From: an uncultured Collinsella sp.
Lineage (GTDB): Bacteria; Actinomycetota; Coriobacteriia; Coriobacteriales; Coriobacteriaceae
DNA length: 6,690 nucleotides
Direction: 5' to 3'
Assembly (NCBI GenBank): GCA_900554255.1
Contig: USGN01000068.1
Location: 1-6,690 of the forward strand
How positions within the stretch are numbered: the stretch's first letter is position 1; the number at the start of each line of letters is the position of its first letter. A program made the position numbers and the translations under genes. The notes under the pieces are model-generated. The model saw only the letters and a list, made by a program, of their open reading frames with translations, was not told the DNA's origin and searched no databases. Positions 1-6,690 of the stretch are shown here, piece by piece.

Positions 1-1854
1 CCGGGCGCCCTCGTCCAGGCGAATGATGTCGCCGGACGTGAGACGCGCAAACGTCTGGTGACGCTTGTAGGAGTCGAGGTAGATGGCAAGATCTGCCGCC
101 GAAAGACCGCTCGCGCCCAGTTCAACATCGAGCAGGTTGCTCTTGACGGTGGCACGCACCGAAAGCTTGGGCGCAGGGCGAACCGAGGCCTGGCGCAGGC
201 GGTCGCTGAGCATGACCTCGCCCAGCTCGGACAGGGCGGACAGGCCCTCGGTCAGCAAGTGGAACAGGCTCTCGTCGTCGCGCTCCTCAAACGCCAGGCC
301 GCCCTCGTAAAAGTCGAAATACAGGGCCGCCGTGTCCATAACGCGAAACTCTGCCACCTCGTCGCGGGGCGGCACGCCCGGGCGCTGCTCTTCGAAGGGG
401 CTGCCCGGAGCGCCCAGACTAAAGAGGTCTGCCGACCAGTCGCCGTAGGTAACCGTAATTTTGCAGGTCACGAGCCCGTCGTCGACGCCGATTGCCATAG
501 CAAAGCTCGGCTCGGGCGCCACGGTATCGAGCGCAGCGGGCGCGGTAAGGTCGGTATAGTCGCGCAAAATGGGCAGAGCCATACGACAGAACTCCCCCAC
601 CTGGTCGGCAGCGATATGGACTGGCGTGCGACAGGGCAGCAAGCGCGATAGGAACGGCGCCGCATGCTGGGCAAACGCCACATCGGTGCGGCGCGCACGG
701 CGGGTGTCGACCAGATAAGCTACGTCGCCCGAAGCAAAGCAGTATGCATCGGCCGGCAGGCGCAGATCGTAGCTACCACCAGCCGCCGGCGCGATTTTGG
801 CGGCAAGGAGCGGTGGGCGCTTAGCGGACGCCTCGTCCTCCCCTTGCGGAGACAGCTCAACCGCCACGTCATAGGTGCGATGCGTCGTCGTCCCCCGCGA
901 CCAGGCGGGCTCAAAAGAGATGGTCTGGCCGCGCAGCAGGTCCAGCACATATACGATGCTATGCTCGGACAGCGGCAACTGACGCTCGGCGACAAAACCG
1001 CTGCGGGCAAAGTCGTACGACGCCGAACGCGAGCTTGTGATGTCATCGAGATAGGCAACTGTCGTCAAGACAAGGCTGAGCAGCTTTGTCGACACATCTT
1101 CGAAGGCTTCGGGCGTATGGACAAACGTGAGCTTCTTGCCGTACGAGAAGGTGCCGCCGCGCACGTAGGCATCGGCCATGCCGTCGATATCCTTGACCAC
1201 GTAGGACACCGAACCGCAGCGAATGCGGAACTCGAGCGCCCAGCTAAAGCGGTCGGCGAACAGCGGATTGTAGTACGGCACCAACGAGGGCTCCAACGCC
1301 GCTTTGGGGGCGTCGGGACCAACGGCACCGGCAAGCTTGCGGCGCATGCTCGCCAGCTCATCCATGCGCGCGTTCGAAAGATCGGAGAGCGCCGCCATGA
1401 GGCTGGGACTCGTGGGGACAGGTGCTGGGAAGGGAAAGTTGGGGTTGACCGTGGGCGTTGTAGGCGCGGGACGCGCGGACTGTTTGGGCTGAGCCGCAAA
1501 CGTGCGGACCGGCGTGCGCAAACCTTCGACGGGCTCGGCACCGCTGGCGTCCAGGTACGCCAGCGCCGTGGCGATGGCGTGCTTGCACATGCCGGGGTAG
1601 CGATAGGCAGCGGGGCAATCGCAGTCGTAGTCGATCACCTCGTGCTCGTCCATGTCAAGCGCCACGTGCGTCTTGTACAGGTCACCGCGCGAGCCGCGCA
1701 CTGAGCCCTCAACTGTCACGTTTTTGGAGAAGCGCGAGCCGCTGTCCTCGATCGACAGAACGGCGCCGTTGAGCATGAGCGAACGCCCCTTCATAAAGGT
1801 TCCGCTCAACGCCGCCTCTTTGCGAAGCGCCTGCACAAACGTCCCCTGCGCCAT
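1..1854 (-). CDS. SWIM zinc finger / SNF2-family helicase, N-terminal part (3' end beyond left edge)
   Basis: The frame is open without a stop from an ATG at 1854 down to base 1, giving 618 codons of a longer protein. A SWIM zinc finger lies near the N-terminus: C78-x-C80-P, then C90-x-H92 (CxCx9CxH). A Pro/Ala/Thr-rich linker (about residues 120-150) follows, then a long mixed alpha/beta region. The last ~55 residues (about 563-618, starting KLSVRATV and including SGLSAADLAIYLDSYKR and FARLTSGDIIRL) look like the bacterial SNF2-associated domain that precedes the SNF2 ATPase motor. Family members are typically about 1000 residues or more, so the motor should lie to the left of the window. 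SWIM fingers bind DNA or protein; SNF2 motors translocate on duplex DNA using ATP. The gene starts 45 bases after dnaE on the same strand, with a good Shine-Dalgarno, so co-transcription is likely. Family assignment is confident; cellular role is not known. A stand-alone SWIM protein is less likely because of the SNF2-associated segment. Confidence 0.85.
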   Translation of the reverse strand, partial: MAQGTFVQALRKEAALSGTFMKGRSLMLNGAVLSIEDSGSRFSKNVTVEGSVRGSRGDLYKTHVALDMDEHEVIDYDCDCPAAYRYPGMCKHAIATALAYLDASGAEPVEGLRTPVRTFAAQPKQSARPAPTTPTVNPNFPFPAPVPTSPSLMAALSDLSNARMDELASMRRKLAGAVGPDAPKAALEPSLVPYYNPLFADRFSWALEFRIRCGSVSYVVKDIDGMADAYVRGGTFSYGKKLTFVHTPEAFEDVSTKLLSLVLTTVAYLDDITSSRSASYDFARSGFVAERQLPLSEHSIVYVLDLLRGQTISFEPAWSRGTTTHRTYDVAVELSPQGEDEASAKRPPLLAAKIAPAAGGSYDLRLPADAYCFASGDVAYLVDTRRARRTDVAFAQHAAPFLSRLLPCRTPVHIAADQVGEFCRMALPILRDYTDLTAPAALDTVAPEPSFAMAIGVDDGLVTCKITVTYGDWSADLFSLGAPGSPFEEQRPGVPPRDEVAEFRVMDTAALYFDFYEGGLAFEERDDESLFHLLTEGLSALSELGEVMLSDRLRQASVRPAPKLSVRATVKSNLLDVELGASGLSAADLAIYLDSYKRHQTFARLTSGDIIRLDEGAR

Positions 1855-1858
1855 CACT

Positions 1859-1864
1859 TCCTCC
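1859..1864 (-). promoter_or_regulatory. Ribosome binding site of the SWIM/SNF2 gene
   Basis: On the minus strand this reads GGAGGA, four bases before the ATG at 1854-1852. It is a near-ideal Shine-Dalgarno sequence and fixes this ATG as the start. A GTG directly upstream (1857-1855) is in frame but too close to the site to be preferred. The 45-base gap to the dnaE stop shows no evident hairpin or T-run, which fits read-through from dnaE. Confidence 0.75.
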
Positions 1865-1899
1865 AATCTCGCACCGAGTACCTCTCAGCAACGCCGTCC

Positions 1900-4800
1900 C
1901 TAGATAACCGTCACGCGGCCTTGGTTGCCGACGATGGCCTTTGCCTCTGCCAGCAGCGGAATCGAGCGTGCATTGACCTTGGCCGGCACCTCAGCGCGCA
2001 GCACGCGCCCGTCGACTTGCTCAATAAAGATCTCCACGCGGTCGCCGCCCGGGTTGGTGGTGAGCACCGTGGCCAGGCGCGCCATATTGCCCTGGCTAAA
2101 GCGGCTGTTGGGCACCATGACCTCAAACACCTTGGGCTTGTTGTTCTCCTCGTTGAGCTCAAGCGGCACGATCTCCTGCGCGATGATCTGGTCGCCGCGG
2201 TCCGAGCGCTCGAGCTTGCCCTTAATGCGCACAAACGCGTCGGACAGCTGCGCGCCGGTCTCGGGATCGACCTCGCCGTACAGATACCCCTCGGCCTCCT
2301 TGTAGGTCTTGGGGAACACCACGACCGTGGCCTCGCCTTCCATGTCCTCGAGCTGCACGATGCCCATGGGGTCGCCGTTTTTGGTCACGCGCTTGGACAC
2401 GCTCGAGACCATGCCGGCCCACCACAGCGCCTTGCCCTCGGGAATCTCCTGGTTGATGGTACCGCCCGTGGGGTTTTGCACCTCATAGCCGGTGTCGATC
2501 TGCGAGAACGAGAAGTCGCGCGCTTTGCTAAGTGCATACTCAAACGGGCGCAGCGGGTGGTCCGAGACATAGATGCCCAGAACCTCTTTCTCCTGGCTCA
2601 GCTTAAGGTGGCGGTCCCACTCCTGGCCATCCGGATCGGGCACGCTCACCTCAAAGCCCGAGCCCTCAACGTCGCCGAACATATCGAAGAACGAGGTCTG
2701 GCCGCTCGCGCGGTCCTTCTGGCGCTTCACTGCGGCATCGATGATGTTCTCGGGATTGTTCTTGTCCACAAAATGCATCATCTGACGGCGCGGATAGCCC
2801 GTGGAGTCGAAGGCACCTGCCTTGATCAGCGATTCGATCACGCGACGGTTGGCCTGGCTCGAGTCCACGCGATCGACAAAGTCGTGCAGCGTCTTAAACG
2901 GGCCGCCCGCCTCGCGCTCGGCGATAATCGCCTGCGCCACGCCGGTGCCCACGCCGCGGATTCCGGCCAGACCAAAGCGCACGCCTTCCTTGGTAGCCGT
3001 GAACTCGGTGCCGGACTCGTTGACGTCTGGCGACAGCACGGGAATGCCGTCGTGACGGCACGCCGAGACGTAGTGCACGATCTTGTCGGTCTTGCCCGTA
3101 TAGGACGTCAGAACGGCCGCCATGTACTCGTGCGGATAGTGTGCCTTGAGCCATGCCGTCTGCATAACCAGAATGGCGTAGCCGGCGGAGTGCGACTTGT
3201 TAAAGGCGTAGGACGCAAACTCAAGAACGTCGTCCCAAATCTTCTGGGCGACCTCGCGCGTGTAGTTGTTCTTGATGGCGCCGTTCATCCAGTGGTCGTA
3301 GGTGGTCTCGTCCGAGCCATCCTCCCAGTGCAGCACCGTCGACGTGAGCAGCTTGATCTTTTTCTTAGCCACGGGCTTACGGATACGCGAGTCCGATTCG
3401 CCCTTGGAGAAGCCGCACATCTCGACGGAGATGAGCATAACCTGCTCCTGGTAGACCATGGTGCCGTAGGTTTCGCCCAGGATGTCGTCCAGGCGGTCGT
3501 CGTAGGAGACGGCCGGCTCCTTGCCGTTCATACGGTTGATGTAGGACGAGACCATGCCGGCGCCCAGCGGGCCCGGGCGGTACAGAGCGATCAATGCCAC
3601 GACGTGCTTGTACTCGGTGGGCTTCATGTTCTTGATCGTGGCCGTCATGCCGGCGGACTCGACCTGGAAGACGCCGGCGGTGTGGCCGGAGCCCATGAGT
3701 TTAAAGATCTCGGGATCGTCAAAGGGAATCTCTTCCTCTTTGATGTCGATGCCGAAGTTCTTTTTGATGTTTGCCTTTGCCTTGGAGATAACCGTCAGCG
3801 TACGCAGGCCCAGGAAGTCCATCTTGAGCAGGCCCATGTCGGCGACGGTATGGCCCTCGTACTGGGTAATCTCGACGCCGCCCTTGGTGTCGAGCTTGGT
3901 GGGCACGTGCTCGTTGACGGGGTCGCGGCAGATCAGAACGGCGCACGCGTGCACGCCCTCGCCACGGGTGAGACCCTCGATCGAGAGCGCCGTGTCGATG
4001 ATGCGGCGGGCGTCGTCGTCCTTTTTATAGGCCTCGGCAAAATCGGGGTTAAACAGATCCTCTTTGCCGGGCTGCTTGTCGAGCACCTGCTTGAGCTTGA
4101 CCTTGGGATCGCTCGAGACCATCTTGGACAGGCGCTGGCCCATGTAGACCGGGTAGTCCAGGACGCGCGCGGCGTCGTTGATGGCCTGCTTGGCCTTAAT
4201 GGTCGAGTAGGTGATGACGTGGGTGACCTTCTCGGGGCCGTAGAGCTGGCGAACGTGCTCCACGACCTCGAGGCGCCGCTCATCGTCGAAGTCCATATCG
4301 ATATCGGGCATCTCGGTGCGCTGCGGGGACAGGAACCTCTCGAACATCAGGCCGTTCTCGAGCGGGTCGAACGCGGTGATGTTCATGGCGTAGGCGACGA
4401 TAGCGCCGGCGGCCGAGCCACGGCCGGGGCCGACGCCGATGCCGTTGTCCTTGGCCCATTGCACGTACTCGGCAACGATCAAAAAGTAGGCGGCAAAGCC
4501 CTTGTCGCAGATGACCTTGTATTCGTACTCAAAGCGCTCTTTGATGTTGACGCCACCGATCTCGCGCGTGGCCCAATCGTCGCCATAGTGCTGGCGCAGG
4601 CCCTTCTCGCACTCGCGGCGGAACTGGCTCTCGTGCGTCTCGCCGGGGTCGAGCAACGGGAAGCGCGGCAGGATGATGGAGTCCCAGTCCAGCTCAACGT
4701 AGCACTTGTCGGCGATCTCGAGCGTGTTGTCGCAGGCCTCGGGGCAATACGGGAACATCGCCCGCATCTCCTCCTCGGTCTTCATGTAAAACTCCGAGCC

Positions 4801-5703
4801 GGTCATGCGCATGCGGTTGGGGTCGTCGACCTTGGCGTTCATGCCGATGCACATGATGACGTCCTGCACGGGCGCGTCCTCGCGGCGCAGGTAGTGGAAG
4901 TCGTTGGTGGCGATGACCTTGACGCCCACCTGCTTGGCGATGTCGATGAGCGTGCGGTCCATCTGCTCGTCGGTCAGACCGTTGTCGGTGGTGATGCCGT
5001 GTTCCTGGATCTCGATATAAAAGTCGCCGGGATCGAAGGTGTCGCGGAAGGTCTCAGCCCACTTGATGGCGCCCTCCATGTCACCGCGGTCGATGTACTT
5101 GGGGATGATGCCCGCGATACAGGCACTGGTGCAGATCATGCCCTTGGCGTGGCGGCGCAGGTTGTCGAGCGTCACGCGGGGCTTATAGTAAAAGCCCTGC
5201 ACGGCGGCCTCAGAGACCGTCTGCATCAGGTTGACGTAGCCCTCCTGGTCCTTGGCCAGAAGGATCATGTGGTAGAGCTCGGGCTTGTGGTCGCGGGCAA
5301 GGGTCTCGTCCGGCGTAAAGTAGACCTCGCAGCCGAAGATGGGCTTGATGACCAGGGGCGGCTTGAGCTCGTCGATGTTGCCCTTCTCGTCCCACATGGC
5401 CATGTCCTTCACATACTGGGCATGCTCGCGCGGGTTTTCCTCGGGATCGGGCTCCACCAGCTCGTCGCGGCGGTCCTTTTCCAAGAAGGCCTTGTCGTGG
5501 CTCCAGGTTTTGTACTCGGGCGTGTTGTGATTGACGGCGTCGCAGGCCAGCGCCAGGTCGGGTACGCCGTACATGTAGCCGTGGTCGGTGATGGCCACGG
5601 CGGGCATGCCCAGCTCAACGGCACGGTTGACCATATCCTGGATACGGGTTGCGCCGTCGAGCATGGAGAAAACAGTGTGATTGTGCAGATGGACGAATGC
5701 CAT
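1900..5703 (-). CDS. dnaE: DNA polymerase III alpha subunit (replicative DNA polymerase)
   Basis: Catalytic subunit of the replicative polymerase: extends primers at the fork, held by the beta clamp. The protein has 1267 residues, slightly long for DnaE. The N-terminal PHP domain (about 1-285) opens with FVHLHNHTVFSMLDG and keeps nine likely metal ligands: H7, H9, D16, H41, E126, H145, C195, D268, H270. The polymerase core carries GVGPGRGSAAG (423-433), PDIDMDF with catalytic D469 and D471, and KMDFLGLRTLT with D629. FNKSHSAGYA (834-843) is also typical. A helix-hairpin-helix region (about 905-966), a clamp-binding-like QTSFF (1002-1006), an OB fold (about 1092-1180) and a C-terminal domain (about 1190-1267) follow. 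The start at 5703 is preferred because DnaE proteins begin at this point and GGAG lies eight bases upstream; a GTG at 5769 would add 22 residues unlike the family. Oddities: a ~60-residue charged insertion in the PHP domain (about 57-117) and an altered fingers segment (about 776-806). The type is DnaE, not PolC, as no DnaQ-like exonuclease domain interrupts the PHP domain. Confidence 0.98.
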   Translation of the reverse strand: MAFVHLHNHTVFSMLDGATRIQDMVNRAVELGMPAVAITDHGYMYGVPDLALACDAVNHNTPEYKTWSHDKAFLEKDRRDELVEPDPEENPREHAQYVKDMAMWDEKGNIDELKPPLVIKPIFGCEVYFTPDETLARDHKPELYHMILLAKDQEGYVNLMQTVSEAAVQGFYYKPRVTLDNLRRHAKGMICTSACIAGIIPKYIDRGDMEGAIKWAETFRDTFDPGDFYIEIQEHGITTDNGLTDEQMDRTLIDIAKQVGVKVIATNDFHYLRREDAPVQDVIMCIGMNAKVDDPNRMRMTGSEFYMKTEEEMRAMFPYCPEACDNTLEIADKCYVELDWDSIILPRFPLLDPGETHESQFRRECEKGLRQHYGDDWATREIGGVNIKERFEYEYKVICDKGFAAYFLIVAEYVQWAKDNGIGVGPGRGSAAGAIVAYAMNITAFDPLENGLMFERFLSPQRTEMPDIDMDFDDERRLEVVEHVRQLYGPEKVTHVITYSTIKAKQAINDAARVLDYPVYMGQRLSKMVSSDPKVKLKQVLDKQPGKEDLFNPDFAEAYKKDDDARRIIDTALSIEGLTRGEGVHACAVLICRDPVNEHVPTKLDTKGGVEITQYEGHTVADMGLLKMDFLGLRTLTVISKAKANIKKNFGIDIKEEEIPFDDPEIFKLMGSGHTAGVFQVESAGMTATIKNMKPTEYKHVVALIALYRPGPLGAGMVSSYINRMNGKEPAVSYDDRLDDILGETYGTMVYQEQVMLISVEMCGFSKGESDSRIRKPVAKKKIKLLTSTVLHWEDGSDETTYDHWMNGAIKNNYTREVAQKIWDDVLEFASYAFNKSHSAGYAILVMQTAWLKAHYPHEYMAAVLTSYTGKTDKIVHYVSACRHDGIPVLSPDVNESGTEFTATKEGVRFGLAGIRGVGTGVAQAIIAEREAGGPFKTLHDFVDRVDSSQANRRVIESLIKAGAFDSTGYPRRQMMHFVDKNNPENIIDAAVKRQKDRASGQTSFFDMFGDVEGSGFEVSVPDPDGQEWDRHLKLSQEKEVLGIYVSDHPLRPFEYALSKARDFSFSQIDTGYEVQNPTGGTINQEIPEGKALWWAGMVSSVSKRVTKNGDPMGIVQLEDMEGEATVVVFPKTYKEAEGYLYGEVDPETGAQLSDAFVRIKGKLERSDRGDQIIAQEIVPLELNEENNKPKVFEVMVPNSRFSQGNMARLATVLTTNPGGDRVEIFIEQVDGRVLRAEVPAKVNARSIPLLAEAKAIVGNQGRVTVI
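2686..2700 (-). other. Candidate beta-clamp-binding peptide within DnaE
   Basis: Residues 1002-1006 read QTSFF, inside GQTSFFDMFG. It lies between the helix-hairpin-helix region and the OB fold. This is where DnaE proteins carry their internal clamp-binding motif (consensus Q-x-x-hydrophobic-F; QADMF in E. coli). Both the position and the pattern fit. Function is inferred from the family and was not tested here. Confidence 0.65.
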
Positions 5704-5711
5704 ATGATGAG

Positions 5712-5715
5712 CTCC
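5712..5715 (-). promoter_or_regulatory. Ribosome binding site of dnaE
   Basis: Minus-strand GGAG, eight bases before the ATG at 5703-5701. It supports that ATG over the in-frame GTG at 5769, which would add an N-terminal extension unlike known DnaE proteins. Confidence 0.65.
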
Positions 5716-5743
5716 GATGCGGGTTCGTGATCTTAGGGTTACG

Positions 5744-5749
5744 ATTCTA
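5744..5749 (-). promoter_or_regulatory. Possible -10 element of a dnaE promoter
   Basis: The minus strand reads TAGAAT here, five of six matches to TATAAT, about 40 bases before the dnaE start. It sits in one of the few less GC-rich spots of the gap. No good -35 hexamer is seen: the closest is TTCGGG at 5774-5769, with a long 19-base spacer. If used, the leader would be roughly 30-35 bases. This is a weak call from pattern alone. Confidence 0.35.
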
Positions 5750-5806
5750 CCGCACAGCGCGGACGGCACCCGAACCTAGCCCAAACCCACACGGCTCCTC
5801 TTGCAG

Positions 5807-5869
5807 TTGCGGTGAAATAGTTCCCGCTTGGGCCATCTGGGCCGCAATACAGGAACTATTCCACCGCAA
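5807..5869 (-). repeat. Long intergenic inverted repeat (18-base arms) between the nuclease gene and dnaE
   Basis: The arms lie at 5807-5824 (TTGCGGTGAAATAGTTCC on the plus strand) and 5852-5869 (GGAACTATTCCACCGCAA), separated by 27 bases. They are complementary except at one position. That position is A-C in a plus-strand RNA but a G-U wobble in a minus-strand RNA, so all 18 pairs form in the transcript of the flanking genes. The loop contains two copies of TGGGCC (5829-5834 and 5838-5843) whose GGCC parts could form a small inner stem. The element begins 12 bases after the nuclease stop codon. No T-run follows either arm, so it is not a classic intrinsic terminator. It could be a U-tract-less terminator, a 3' mRNA stabiliser, a protein-binding palindrome, or a copy of a dispersed palindromic (REP/MITE-like) repeat. 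No clear target-site duplication flanks it. Confidence 0.8.
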
Positions 5870-5881
5870 GTTATCTGAGGG

Positions 5882-6690
5882 CTAGAGATTGTAGGTGACC
5901 ACCTGAGGCTCGGCGGGTTCGACGAAGATGGTTGGATTCGCCTGCTCCACGCGAACGAACTTGACGGTCACGGCCCCAAAGCCCGCCTTGTGCAGAACGT
6001 CGGCGTAAACGCGCGCCTGCAAGGCGTGTTTCTCGAGCAGCTGCTCCGGCGTCTCGTCCGGCGTGCCACCCGTCTTGTAGTCGATGACCAGTGCGCACGA
6101 CGGATCGACCGGGTCGGTGGCCAGTGCATCGATGGCGCCCTCGGCATATGCACCGTAGCGGACAATGTCCTCGTCTTCGCAACCCAGCGAGAAGAACGGT
6201 ACCTCGGCACGAACGCACGGCCAGGCAAGCAGCTCGGCACGGACCGCCGACTTGAGCCAGCGATTCAGGGCGACATCGAAGCGCTCGCGCTGCTCCGGCG
6301 TCAGGCGCCATAGACGCGCCAGTGCATCGGCGCGCGCAGCGGGCAACGCATCGGCACCCATCTCGATGAGCCACTGGCAGGCGGCGTGGAAGGCCGAGCC
6401 CAGCGCCATGGGGTTGCCGGCGGACTCGACAGCAGCCACGTCTGCATCGACCATCTCCGAGCCATCCGACTCCGCATCATCGCCGGACTCGTCCATGGGA
6501 ACACGCGCCTCGGCGGCACGGTCTTCTTTCTCGGCATGGAGCGCCGCGGCGATTGACGAGTAGCTATACGAGTCACGCGCCGGGAACGGACAGATGCCCA
6601 TGCGCACGCCCACTGCCTGGGGATACACAAGCTCAAACGAATCGGGCTTGGGGTCGGCAGGACCGGGCACAGTTGAGTGCGCAGCATTAT
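5882..6690 (-). CDS. UvrD/AddA-type helicase-nuclease, C-terminal PD-(D/E)XK nuclease domain (5' end beyond right edge)
   Basis: The frame stays open from the right edge to a TAG at 5884-5882. About 268 codons of the C-terminus of a larger protein are visible. Numbering from an internal GTG at 6670, the RecB-family nuclease motifs appear in order: GSAFHAACQ with H95, AEVPF with E156, GAID with D181, VIDYKTG with D197 and K199, and QARVY with Q218 and Y222. Together with SYSYSSI (residues 34-40), this is the pattern at the C-terminus of AddA and related UvrD-like helicase-nucleases. They process double-strand breaks for RecA-dependent recombination. The nuclease site therefore looks active. 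An acidic, probably disordered segment (about residues 57-86) sits before the first motif. The cysteine cluster of AddB-type iron-sulfur nucleases is not seen. The helicase domains are outside the window, so AddA is the likely identity, but a RecB-type helicase or a stand-alone nuclease cannot be excluded. The GTG at 6670 is not taken as the start because the frame continues upstream of it. Confidence 0.85.
   Translation of the reverse strand, partial: NAAHSTVPGPADPKPDSFELVYPQAVGVRMGICPFPARDSYSYSSIAAALHAEKEDRAAEARVPMDESGDDAESDGSEMVDADVAAVESAGNPMALGSAFHAACQWLIEMGADALPAARADALARLWRLTPEQRERFDVALNRWLKSAVRAELLAWPCVRAEVPFFSLGCEDEDIVRYGAYAEGAIDALATDPVDPSCALVIDYKTGGTPDETPEQLLEKHALQARVYADVLHKAGFGAVTVKFVRVEQANPTIFVEPAEPQVVTYNL

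Noticed and set aside
58..1704. Two long plus-strand open frames (58-651 and 664-1704) that look like the genes of the left third.
   Set aside because: They mirror the codon register of the minus-strand SWIM/SNF2 gene, which has a clear zinc finger, a family C-terminal segment and a good ribosome binding site. The plus-strand translations show no domain.
1921..5730. A 1269-codon open frame on the plus strand antisense to almost all of dnaE.
   Set aside because: It lies in register with dnaE codons, so antisense stops could arise only from TTA, CTA and TCA codons, which this GC-rich genome avoids. The translation is low-quality and rich in Val, Leu, Ala, Gly, Asp and His, with no recognisable domain. 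It is a codon-bias artefact.
5704..5769. Upstream GTG start for dnaE at 5769, adding 22 residues.
   Set aside because: The added residues do not resemble any DnaE N-terminus and would cover the candidate -10 element. The ATG at 5703 has a Shine-Dalgarno sequence and begins at the conserved PHP strand.
5807..5869. The hairpin as a classic Rho-independent terminator.
   Set aside because: No run of T follows the stem on either strand, and the loop is long (27 bases). A terminator without a U-tract remains possible, so it is recorded as an inverted repeat only.
6668..6670. GTG at 6670 as the start of a stand-alone nuclease.
   Set aside because: The frame continues open to the window edge and no Shine-Dalgarno is evident in the bases before it. 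The domain is the usual C-terminus of a larger helicase-nuclease.

Overview
The window holds three genes, all read from the minus strand, in a GC-rich bacterial chromosome. Gene style points to a high-GC actinobacterium of the Coriobacteriia, with Collinsella or a relative the best guess. This rests on codon use (TTA, CTA and TCA codons are almost absent), the type of DnaE present, and the gene neighbourhood. The assignment is inference from sequence style, not a database match.

In transcription order (right to left): (1) 6690-5882 is the C-terminal end of a UvrD/AddA-type helicase-nuclease. Only the RecB-family PD-(D/E)XK nuclease domain is visible, with its motifs intact, and the 5' part lies beyond the right edge. 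(2) 5881-5704 is a 178-base intergenic region. It contains a long hairpin (5807-5869) just after the nuclease stop codon, then a possible dnaE promoter and a ribosome binding site. (3) 5703-1900 is a complete dnaE of 1267 residues, the replicative DNA polymerase III alpha subunit. It has all nine predicted PHP metal ligands, the three catalytic aspartates, an HhH region, a candidate clamp-binding peptide and an OB fold. (4) 1899-1855 is a 45-base gap with a strong Shine-Dalgarno sequence. (5) 1854-1 is the N-terminal 618 codons of a large SNF2-family helicase. It has an N-terminal SWIM zinc finger, a proline-rich linker and the SNF2-associated region; its motor domain lies beyond the left edge.

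The three products all act on DNA: end processing and recombination, replication, and probable ATP-driven DNA or nucleoprotein remodelling. The short dnaE-SWIM/SNF2 gap suggests co-transcription. The hairpin and candidate -10 element suggest that dnaE can be uncoupled from the nuclease gene upstream. No RNA gene, insertion sequence, CRISPR array or prophage feature was seen. The points most worth checking are the intergenic hairpin (possibly a dispersed repeat), a roughly 60-residue insertion in the DnaE PHP domain, the probably active PHP proofreading site, and an altered fingers-region motif in DnaE. I see no wholly new system here.
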